Shown here: positions 1 through 5,532 of the stretch, one piece after another
Layout of the letters: the number at the start of each line of letters is the position of its first letter
How positions within the stretch are numbered: position 1 is the stretch's first letter
Assembly (NCBI GenBank): GCA_023436825.1
Contig: JAEZHS010000124.1
Span: 1-8,388, forward strand
DNA: 8,388 nt
Direction: 5' to 3'
From: Pseudomonadota bacterium
GTDB lineage: Bacteria; Pseudomonadota; Alphaproteobacteria; Reyranellales; Reyranellaceae
The notes under the pieces: model-generated
What the model was told of the DNA's origin: nothing
Seen by the model: the letters and a program-made list of their open reading frames with translations, nothing else
Database searches by the model: none
Translations under genes and position numbers: made by a program

Positions 1-890
1 GGATCGAGGTCGATGCGCGCAGTCTTGAGCCCGGCCGGGGTGGGGGCCCAGCGCGCGATCGGCGTGTCGAGGCGCGTGCCGATGCCGATCAGAAGGTCGG
101 TCTTGTCCCACAATTCGAAGCCGCCGACAGTGTTCAGCGACAGCGGATGGCGCGAATCGACCACGCCCTTGCCCATGCGGAACGACACGACCGGCGCACC
201 GATCTTCTCGGCCAGCGCCAGGATCTCCGGTCCAGCATCGACCGCGCCGCCGCCGATCCAGATCATCGGCGCCTTGGCGGCATCGACCAGCTTGGCGAGA
301 GCGGCGATCTTGTCGGGATCGGGTTCGGGGTTCTGGCGCTTGCCCAGCGGATCGACGGGCGTCACGTCGGCGGTCGCAGGGAACATGTCCCACGGCATCT
401 CGACGGCGACCGGTCCGGGGCGGCCCGAGGTCATGGCCTGGAAAGCGCGTGCCATGACCTGCGGCGCCTCGGTCGGATGCTCTATGCGCTCGGCGAACTT
501 CAGCAGTGTCTTCAACGTGGCGAGCTGGTCCGGCATCTCGTGCAGCTGGCCGCGGCCGCGGCCGATCATGGCGCTCGGCACCTGGCCAGTGATGCACATC
601 ACCGGTGCATTGACGCCCCAAGCCGTGGTCAGCGCGCCCATGGTGTTCATCACGCCGGGGCCGGGCACGACGGTGAAGGCCGAGGGCTTGCCCGAGGACT
701 GTGCATAACCCAGCGCCATGTAGGCCGTGGTCTGCTCGTGCCGCGCGTTTATGACCTTCAGCCGGTTGGCGTTGCGGGCGAAGGCGTCGAACAGGCCGTA
801 CATCTGCACGCCGGGCAGGCCGAAGATCGTGTCGATGCCGTGCCGCAGCAGGGAATCGACGATGGCGTCGCCGCCGGTCATGCGTGGCAT
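1..890 (-). CDS. Thiamine pyrophosphate-dependent enzyme (acetolactate synthase / benzoylformate decarboxylase superfamily), C-terminal part missing
   Basis: This reading frame on the minus strand is open from an ATG at 890 to the window edge and gives 296 residues, about half of the usual 540-570. The N-terminal pyrimidine-binding domain (about residues 1-170) is clear. It has the GLPG segment at 24-27 and RHEQ at 50-53, whose Glu52 is the residue that activates the cofactor in this superfamily. Next come GYAQSSGKPS (61-70), the glycine-rich stretch VVPGPGVMNT (74-83) and SGRPGPVAVEMP (155-166). The central domain begins near residue 190 (WIGGGA at 211-216; IGIGTRLD at 268-275). The cofactor pyrophosphate/Mg domain would lie beyond the left edge. 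A GAGAGG ribosome site sits 7 bases before the ATG, and only 14 bases separate it from the upstream hydrolase stop, so the two are probably co-transcribed. Family membership is secure. The reaction (decarboxylation or carboligation of a 2-oxo acid) is inferred and the substrate is unknown. Glu52 argues against glyoxylate carboligase, which has Val there. Confidence 0.93.
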   Translation of the reverse strand, partial: MPRMTGGDAIVDSLLRHGIDTIFGLPGVQMYGLFDAFARNANRLKVINARHEQTTAYMALGYAQSSGKPSAFTVVPGPGVMNTMGALTTAWGVNAPVMCITGQVPSAMIGRGRGQLHEMPDQLATLKTLLKFAERIEHPTEAPQVMARAFQAMTSGRPGPVAVEMPWDMFPATADVTPVDPLGKRQNPEPDPDKIAALAKLVDAAKAPMIWIGGGAVDAGPEILALAEKIGAPVVSFRMGKGVVDSRHPLSLNTVGGFELWDKTDLLIGIGTRLDTPIARWAPTPAGLKTARIDLD

Positions 891-897
891 GGGTGAT

Positions 898-903
898 CCT
901 CTC
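898..903 (-). promoter_or_regulatory. Ribosome binding site of the TPP enzyme
   Basis: GAGAGG on the minus strand lies 7 bases upstream of the ATG at 890, just after the TAA stop of the hydrolase. It supports ATG 890 over the in-frame ATG three codons later (881). Confidence 0.7.
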
Positions 904-904
904 G

Positions 905-1795
905 TTACGCTGTCTTGCTGCGGATGAAGTTGCCGATCTCGATGCAGCCGTCGCGCCCCTCGGAGAGAATCGGTGCGAACAACGGGAAGACGTGCAGCAT
1001 GTTGGGCCAGATCGCCAGCCGCGCATCGACACCGGCGGTATGCATCTTCTCGGCGATGCGGATGGCGTCATCGAGTAGCGTCTCGGCCGTGCCGACCTGG
1101 ATCAGCACGGGCGGCAGGTCTTTCAGGTCGGCATGCAAGGGCGCAGCGAGCGGTGTCCGGGGATCCTTGCCATTGAGATACATCTTGGCCATCCACAGCA
1201 GGCCGTCCTTCTGCACCATGGGATCCTGTGCGGCGCGGGTCGTGATGCTGTTGCCGAGACCTTCCAGGTCGACCCAGGGCGAGATCGCGACGGCGCAGGC
1301 CGGCAGGCCGAGCTTCTTGTCGCGCAGGTTCACCAGCGCGGCGATCGTGAGCCCGCCGCCCGCCGAATCGCCGGCAATCGCCAGACGGTTGGTGGCGAAG
1401 CCTTGCTGCAACAGCCAGCGCCAGGCTGTCGCCGCGTCGTCGACGGCGGCGGGGAAGGGATGCTCCGGCGCCAGGCGATAGTCGATCACCAGCACCTTGG
1501 CCGACGACGCCGCGGAAATGTCGTAGGCGAGGCGGCGATGCGTGTCGAGCGAGCCGATGGCGTAGCCGCCGCCATGCAGGTAGAGGATCGCCCGCCCGGT
1601 GTCGCAGCCCGGCGCCATCACCCATTCGGCGGGCACGCCGCCGGCATCGACCTTCTCGCACTTGGCATCCGGGGCGCCGCCCAGGAAGACGGCAGTCTTC
1701 TCGAACCGCTCCCGTGATTTCGCGACGTCGTATTCCGGCGGGACTGCGCGCGAGCGCAGCAGGGTAACGAGGCTGTCGAGCTGGGTGGCGGTCAT
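905..1795 (-). CDS. Alpha/beta hydrolase, hormone-sensitive lipase (family IV) esterase
   Basis: A 296-residue cytoplasmic protein without signal peptide, normal length for bacterial HSL-type carboxylesterases. The oxyanion-hole motif HGGG is at 74-77 (within YLHGGGYAIGS). The family segment DYRLAPEHPFPAAVDD is at 105-120 and the nucleophile elbow GDSAGG at 142-147, with Ser144 as nucleophile. The likely catalytic His is His268 in LHVF. The acid position, usually Asp in a DPL-type motif, reads GTAETLLDD (235-243), so Glu238 probably serves. Such enzymes cleave esters of short to medium acyl chains; the natural substrate cannot be read here. The start is supported by GAGGA 7 bases upstream. 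It lies 56 bases downstream of the LysR gene and 14 bases before the TPP enzyme on the same strand, so it may supply an acid or alcohol to the same pathway. Lactone hydrolysis is an alternative. Confidence 0.94.
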   Translation of the reverse strand: MTATQLDSLVTLLRSRAVPPEYDVAKSRERFEKTAVFLGGAPDAKCEKVDAGGVPAEWVMAPGCDTGRAILYLHGGGYAIGSLDTHRRLAYDISAASSAKVLVIDYRLAPEHPFPAAVDDAATAWRWLLQQGFATNRLAIAGDSAGGGLTIAALVNLRDKKLGLPACAVAISPWVDLEGLGNSITTRAAQDPMVQKDGLLWMAKMYLNGKDPRTPLAAPLHADLKDLPPVLIQVGTAETLLDDAIRIAEKMHTAGVDARLAIWPNMLHVFPLFAPILSEGRDGCIEIGNFIRSKTA

Positions 1796-1802
1796 GGTGC
1801 GT

Positions 1803-1807
1803 TCCTC
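1803..1807 (-). promoter_or_regulatory. Ribosome binding site of the esterase
   Basis: GAGGA on the minus strand, 7 bases before the ATG at 1795. It directly abuts the hairpin at 1809-1831, so folding could hide or expose it. Confidence 0.65.
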
Positions 1808-1808
1808 G

Positions 1809-1839
1809 AAGCTTGCTGTTGCCGCAAGCTTTCGGCAAC
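1809..1839 (-). promoter_or_regulatory. Two overlapping, mutually exclusive hairpins between the LysR gene and the esterase
   Basis: Two perfect inverted repeats share bases. In the direction of transcription the first formed is GTTGCCG (1839-1833) pairing with CGGCAAC (1824-1818), 7 bp with an 8-base loop. The second is AAGCTTGC (1831-1824) pairing with GCAAGCTT (1816-1809), 8 bp with a 7-base loop. The arms overlap, so both cannot form fully at once. The second ends one base from the GAGGA ribosome site. No U-run follows either stem, so this is not a typical intrinsic terminator. A role in attenuation, in translation control of the esterase, or as an operator is inference. Confidence 0.45.
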
Positions 1840-1851
1840 GCGGCCGTCACT

Positions 1852-2799
1852 TCAAGCGACCATGCTGCCTATTCTGCCGACGCGTCCGCGCCGTGAAACT
1901 GACGTCCTCGAGACGTGCTGCGACGGCTCGACCTCGCCTTCGATCCAGTCGCAGAACGCGGCTATCTCCGGCCGGATGCGTGAGCCGCGGGCTGTCACCA
2001 TCCAATAGCCCGTCCTGCAGGTACGGGGAGGACCGAAGACGGGGACCAGCCGCCCGGCGGCCAACTCGGCCTCGACGAGCGGCAGACGACCGATAGCGAC
2101 GCCGAGGCCTGCCGCGGCAGCCTCGAGGGCCATCTGGATCGTGTCGAAGCGCAGCCCGCGGACGGCAGGCGGCAACTCGACGCCCGCGAGCCTGCTCCAG
2201 GCCGTCCAGTCTTCTCTCGCATCGACGACATGCAGCAGGGCGGTGTCGGCAAGATCATCGGTCGAACGAAAGGCCGCGGCGACGCGCGGCGCGCAGACCG
2301 GCACGAGCTGCTCGCGTACGAGGCAGGCAATATCGAGTCCGGCCCAGTCGCCGCGGCCCATGCGGATTGCGACATCGATGCCGTCGCGCGGCAAGTCCAC
2401 GAGGCGGTGATTGGTGTCAACCGATACCTCTATGTTCGGATGCCGGTCGTTGAAGCGCGCCAGGCGCGGCAGCAGCCAGCGGACGCCGAAGGTCGGGGAC
2501 ACGCTGACCGCCAGCCTGCCGGTGGGCTTTCGCCCAGGCACGGCGTCGCTTGCCTCGACGATCGCCTCCAGGGCGGCGCGGACACGCGGCAGGTAGGCCT
2601 GACCGGCGGCGGTCAACGCCAAGGTCCTGTTGCCGCGCAGGAAGAGATCGACGCCCAGCCACTGCTCGAGCGTCTGAACGCCGTGGCTGATCGCGCTGGG
2701 CGTCAAATTGAGCTCTTCCGCCGCTGCCTTGAAGCTCGAGTGGCGACCGGCTGCCTCGAACAGGCGCATCGTGTTGAGGGGAGGCAGCCGGTATGGCAT
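1852..2799 (-). CDS. LysR-type transcriptional regulator, GcvA-like
   Basis: A 315-residue LysR protein. The N-terminal winged helix-turn-helix is at about 5-65: LPPLNTMRLFEAAGRHSSF, then AAAEELNLTPSAISHGVQTLE as the helix-turn-helix, then LGVDLFLRGNRTLALTAAG. The effector-binding domain covers about 93-290, with GRLAVSVSPTFGVRWLLPRL, the DGIDVAIRMGRGDW segment (139-152) and AAAAGLGVAIGRLPLVEAEL. The LPPLN opening and overall pattern resemble the GcvA/AmpR cluster. The start at 2799 is chosen because the family begins a few residues before LPPLN; the open frame continues upstream to 3243 but lies inside the transporter gene. No good ribosome site precedes this ATG. A basic 25-residue tail (291-315, with SRRGRVGR) extends past the normal end. 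The gene sits between the transporter (68 bases upstream) and the esterase. It may control its own group and the divergent oxlT group; its ligand is unknown. Confidence 0.95.
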   Translation of the reverse strand: MPYRLPPLNTMRLFEAAGRHSSFKAAAEELNLTPSAISHGVQTLEQWLGVDLFLRGNRTLALTAAGQAYLPRVRAALEAIVEASDAVPGRKPTGRLAVSVSPTFGVRWLLPRLARFNDRHPNIEVSVDTNHRLVDLPRDGIDVAIRMGRGDWAGLDIACLVREQLVPVCAPRVAAAFRSTDDLADTALLHVVDAREDWTAWSRLAGVELPPAVRGLRFDTIQMALEAAAAGLGVAIGRLPLVEAELAAGRLVPVFGPPRTCRTGYWMVTARGSRIRPEIAAFCDWIEGEVEPSQHVSRTSVSRRGRVGRIGSMVA

Positions 2800-2867
2800 G
2801 GCGACGAGCGTCGAGCACGCCGACCCTGCCGGCAAACGACGAAGCCGAATGGCGGGATGAGCAATTC

Positions 2868-4115
2868 TCAGGCAAACGGTGCGCCGGCTGGCGCGGGCGC
2901 CGTTTCGACGGTGGCGTCGTTGATCGGGAAGTGCAGCAGCGCAGCCACGAGACCGGCGATCGCCGTCGCGATCCAGAGCGGGCCGTACGAGCCGGTCAGG
3001 TCGAAGATGATGCCGCCGACGCCGGCGCCAAGGAACGATCCGACCTGATGGCTGAGGAAGCAGATGCCGAACAGGGTGCCGAGATGCCGGGTGCCGAAGA
3101 TCTTGGCCACCAGCCCGCTGGTCAGCGGCACGGTGCCCAGCCAGGTAAGCCCCATGACAGCGGCAAAGATCATCACGGACGTGTCGGTCTTCGGCAGCAG
3201 GAAGAACACCGCGATGGCGACGCCCCGGATCAGGTAGAGCCATCCCAGTATGTACTGCTGACGCACCTTGCCGCCCAGCCAGCCACAGGCCCAGGTGCCA
3301 GCCATGTTGAACAGGCCGATCGTCGCCAGCGCGGCCGCACCCAGCGCCGCCGGCATGTTGCAGACGACCAGGTAGCCCGGCAGGTAGGTCGCGATGAAGG
3401 CGAGCTGGAAGCCGCAGGTGAAGAAGCCGAGTGTCAGGAGGATGTAGCCGCGATGATGCAATGCCAGGGAGAGAACGTCGCCGAGCGCGTAAGTGAATTG
3501 CGGTTGCGCCGGGGCACCCGCGTCACGCCGGTCGAGGGCGATCCCGAGTGGGGAGACGACGACCATCAGGACGGCAAGACCCAGCAGCGTGACGGAGATG
3601 CCGACGCCTTCGTTGGCGAATTGCGTGGCCGGCACCAGGACGAACTGCCCGAACGATCCGCCCGCGCTCGCGATACCCATCGCCATGCTGCGGCGCTCGG
3701 GCGATGCCACGCGGCCGACCGAGGCCAGCACCACGGCGAAGGTCGTGCAGCTCACACCGATACCGACCAGCAGGCCCATGCCGATGACGAGGAGGAAGCC
3801 CGAAGTAGCGACGGCCGACAGGGCAAGGCCGGCCGCGAGGGCCAGGGCGCCGAATGCCACGACGGGCGCCGCTCCATGGCGGTCGGCGGCCGCGCCGGCA
3901 AAAGGCTGGCTAAAGCCCCAGACGAGGTTGTGCAGGGCGACCGCCAGGGCGATCAGGCTCAGCGATATCCCGCGATCGACGAATATTGGATCGACGAACA
4001 ATCCGAAGGTCTGGCGGATCCCCATCGCCGCACTCAGGATAAGGGCGCCTGCGGCGATCACCGTCGTGGTCTGGCCTCGTGAAAATGCCGAACGCCCATT
4101 CTTCGCCGCTGCCAT
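2868..4115 (-). CDS. MFS transporter, 12 TM, monocarboxylate/YcxA-like
   Basis: A 415-residue inner-membrane carrier with hydrophobic segments matching the 12-helix MFS plan and a hydrophilic linker near 195-215. TM1 carries GIRQTFGLFVDPI (32-44), typical of MFS carriers related to monocarboxylate/OFA and YcxA-type proteins. The loop between TM2 and TM3 reads GAAADRHGA (74-82), a degenerate MFS motif A. TM4-5 has RRSMAMGIASAGGSFGQF (141-158), and the C-terminal half has GTRHLGTLFG (341-350). The start at 4115 is chosen because GAGGAG lies 9 bases upstream and TM1 begins soon after. The open frame extends to 4283, but that would add a 56-residue polar N-terminus inside the divergent promoter region. 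The gene is first in the leftward group and faces oxlT. A small organic-acid substrate is inferred; MFS substrates cannot be read reliably from sequence. Confidence 0.92.
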   Translation of the reverse strand: MAAAKNGRSAFSRGQTTTVIAAGALILSAAMGIRQTFGLFVDPIFVDRGISLSLIALAVALHNLVWGFSQPFAGAAADRHGAAPVVAFGALALAAGLALSAVATSGFLLVIGMGLLVGIGVSCTTFAVVLASVGRVASPERRSMAMGIASAGGSFGQFVLVPATQFANEGVGISVTLLGLAVLMVVVSPLGIALDRRDAGAPAQPQFTYALGDVLSLALHHRGYILLTLGFFTCGFQLAFIATYLPGYLVVCNMPAALGAAALATIGLFNMAGTWACGWLGGKVRQQYILGWLYLIRGVAIAVFFLLPKTDTSVMIFAAVMGLTWLGTVPLTSGLVAKIFGTRHLGTLFGICFLSHQVGSFLGAGVGGIIFDLTGSYGPLWIATAIAGLVAALLHFPINDATVETAPAPAGAPFA

Positions 4116-4291
4116 GATCCGAAACTCCTCGGCATCACTCTGGCGAGCGGCGCTTCGGGCGGCAAAAGAGAAGCATTTGATGACAGGTGAACGCTCCTTG
4201 TCCGAGGCGGTGTTCGCGCCGTGAAACGACGACGATGCCCGAGGGCGATTCTCCAGTAGGATGGCGCCGATATGAAAAGACATTCACCGCC
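4116..4291. promoter_or_regulatory. Divergent promoter/operator region between the two transporter genes
   Basis: These 176 bases separate the starts of two diverging genes, so both arms must be transcribed from here or from inside it. The part near 4160-4185 is locally AT-richer (GCAAAAGAGAAGCATTTGATG) than its surroundings and is the most likely place for promoter elements. I see no convincing sigma70 -35/-10 pair and no clean LysR T-N11-A palindrome by eye. GTGAAC (4187-4192) and GTGTTCGC (around 4210) resemble imperfect half sites, but the symmetry is weak. Function is inferred from gene orientation. Confidence 0.55.
4125..4130 (-). promoter_or_regulatory. Ribosome binding site deciding the start of the leftward MFS gene
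   Basis: GAGGAG on the minus strand, 9 bases before the ATG at 4115. It is the strongest site near this gene and favours 4115 over the farther upstream start at 4283. Confidence 0.75.
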
Positions 4292-4295
4292 ATGA
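4272..4295 (+). other. Seven-codon mini-ORF (MKRHSPP) whose stop overlaps the oxlT start
   Basis: ATG at 4272 is followed by seven sense codons and TGA at 4293-4295, which overlaps the oxlT ATG (4292) as ATGA. An AGGA lies 10 bases upstream of the mini-ORF start. A second tiny frame (ATG 4261, four codons, TGA 4273-4275) overlaps this ATG in the same ATGA way. oxlT itself lacks a clear ribosome site, so re-initiation after the mini-ORF is a plausible way to translate it. ORFs this short arise easily by chance. Confidence 0.3.
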
Positions 4296-5527
4296 CGAAT
4301 CGCTGGCTGCAGCTGTCCATCGGCATCGTCTGCATGGTGATGATCTCCAGCCTGCAGCACGGCTGGACGCTGTTCGTAAATCCCATCGACGACAAGCACG
4401 ACTGGGGGCTCGCCGCCATCCAGGTGGCCTTCACCGTCTTCATCCTGAGCGAAACCTGGCTGGTGCCCTTCGAGGGCTGGTTCGTCGACCGCTTCGGTCC
4501 GCGGCCGGTGGCGCTGGTTGGCGGGGCGCTGGTCGCCATCTCCTGGAGCTTGAACTCGGTCGCCGATTCCCTGGCGCTGCTCTATTTCGGTGCAGCGCTC
4601 GGCGGCATCGGCGCCGGCTGCGTCTACGGCACCTGCCTGGGCAACGCCCTGAAATGGTTTCCCGACCGGCGCGGCCTGGCGACCGGTCTCACGGTGGCGG
4701 GTTATGGCATCGGCTCCGCCTTCACGGTCATCCCGCTCAGCCGCACCATCGAGACGAGCGGCTATGAGGCGGCCTTCCTGTGGTTCGGCCTGGGGCAGGG
4801 CATCGTCATCTGCCTGGCCGCGCTGCTGCTGGCGAAACCGCGAACGGGCAGCAAGCTGCCGGCACCGCACGTGCCGCAGACGGCGCGCGACTTCGCCCCG
4901 CGCGAGGTCCTGCGCTCGCCGCTGTTCTGGCTGCTGTTCGTGATGTCCCTGCTGGTCACCGCGGCCGGCCTCACCTTCACCGCCCATCTCGCGACCATCG
5001 CGCTGGACTTCCAGATCGCCGACGTGCCGGTCAGTCTCCTGTGCGTGACCCTGCCGGCGCTGACCTTCGCGCTTACGCTCGACCGCATCGCCAACGGCCT
5101 GGCGCGGCCGTTGTGCGGCTGGCTATCGGACTATATCGGCCGCGAGAACACCATGGTCATGGCCTTCACCCTGGGAGCGGCAAGCATCTACGCCTTCGGC
5201 CGTTGGGGCGATGATCCGGTGATGTTCGTGCTGCTGGCGAGCGCCGTGTTCTTCGCCTGGGGCGAGGTCGCGAGCCTGTTCCCTGCGACCTGCACCGACT
5301 ATTTCGGCGCCAGCTATGCCACGACCAATGCCGGCATGCTGCATACCGCCAAGGGCGTGGCGGCGATGCTGGTCCCCCTGTCGGAGCCGATGGTGACGGC
5401 CACCGGAAACTGGCAGGCCGTGTTCGCCATCGCCGTCGGCATGAACGTGGCCGCCGCCTTGCTAGGGCTGGGCGTGCTGCGTCCGATGCGCATGGCGCGG
5501 CTGAAAACAGTCCCCGTCGCGGAGTAG
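4292..5527 (+). CDS. oxlT: Oxalate/formate antiporter-like MFS carrier (OxlT family)
   Basis: A 411-residue, 12-helix inner-membrane MFS protein resembling the OxlT oxalate:formate antiporter family, in which oxalate enters in exchange for formate. Visible family marks are NRWLQL at the N-terminus, LQHGWTLFVNPIDDK (21-35) in TM1, and WFVDRFGPR (63-71, MFS motif A). GIGAGCVYGTCLGNALKWFPDRRGLA (105-130) and VAGYGIGSA follow in TM4-5. NGLARPLCGWLSDYIGRENTM (268-288) is in TM8-9 and NAGMLHTAKG (346-355) in TM11. Against Oxalobacter formigenes OxlT as I remember it, Arg272 and Lys354 here match the two substrate-binding residues Arg272 and Lys355. Two aromatic cage residues differ (His351 for a Trp, Ala327 for a Tyr). 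The start at 4292 is chosen by family N-terminus; upstream in-frame starts (GTG 4187, ATG 4235) would add polar residues. It is followed after 5 bases by the GMC gene. Family membership is well supported; the true substrate (oxalate or another small dicarboxylate) is less certain. Confidence 0.9.
   Translation: MTNRWLQLSIGIVCMVMISSLQHGWTLFVNPIDDKHDWGLAAIQVAFTVFILSETWLVPFEGWFVDRFGPRPVALVGGALVAISWSLNSVADSLALLYFGAALGGIGAGCVYGTCLGNALKWFPDRRGLATGLTVAGYGIGSAFTVIPLSRTIETSGYEAAFLWFGLGQGIVICLAALLLAKPRTGSKLPAPHVPQTARDFAPREVLRSPLFWLLFVMSLLVTAAGLTFTAHLATIALDFQIADVPVSLLCVTLPALTFALTLDRIANGLARPLCGWLSDYIGRENTMVMAFTLGAASIYAFGRWGDDPVMFVLLASAVFFAWGEVASLFPATCTDYFGASYATTNAGMLHTAKGVAAMLVPLSEPMVTATGNWQAVFAIAVGMNVAAALLGLGVLRPMRMARLKTVPVAE
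5521..5524 (+). promoter_or_regulatory. Ribosome binding site of the GMC gene inside the end of oxlT
   Basis: GGAG overlaps the last codons of oxlT and lies 8 bases before the GTG at 5533. Together with the 5-base gap it supports the unusual GTG start and suggests translational coupling. Confidence 0.6.
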
Positions 5528-5532
5528 CCGGA

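Noticed and set aside
1..890. Glyoxylate carboligase or oxalyl-CoA decarboxylase, suggested by the OxlT neighbour
   Set aside because: Glu52 is present where glyoxylate carboligase has Val, and the N-terminal motifs do not resemble those I recall for oxalyl-CoA decarboxylase.
147..896. Plus-strand open frames over the TPP enzyme
   Set aside because: Antisense of a well-conserved enzyme sequence; the products are rich in His, Arg and Gly without any motif.
1809..1839. Rho-independent terminator between the LysR gene and the esterase
   Set aside because: The stems are short, and no T-run follows on the transcribed strand in either direction.
1852..3243. LysR frame taken from its farthest upstream start (463 codons)
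   Set aside because: The extra 148 residues lie inside the transporter gene in another frame and have no similarity to LysR proteins, which start just before LPPLN.
2793..4082. Long plus-strand open frame (429 codons) opposite the leftward MFS gene
   Set aside because: Its product is an unbroken run of Gln, Asp, Glu, Arg, Gly and His with no fold pattern, typical of the antisense of hydrophobic GC-rich coding DNA. The opposite strand encodes a clear 12-TM carrier.
4116..4291. Specific sigma70 promoter and LysR operator calls
   Set aside because: No hexamer pair with proper spacing and no convincing T-N11-A dyad could be found by eye, so only the general region is annotated.
4058..4987. Minus-strand open frame (309 codons) across the divergent region and oxlT
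   Set aside because: Polar low-complexity product, antisense to the OxlT membrane helices, and it would cover both the divergent promoters and the MFS start.
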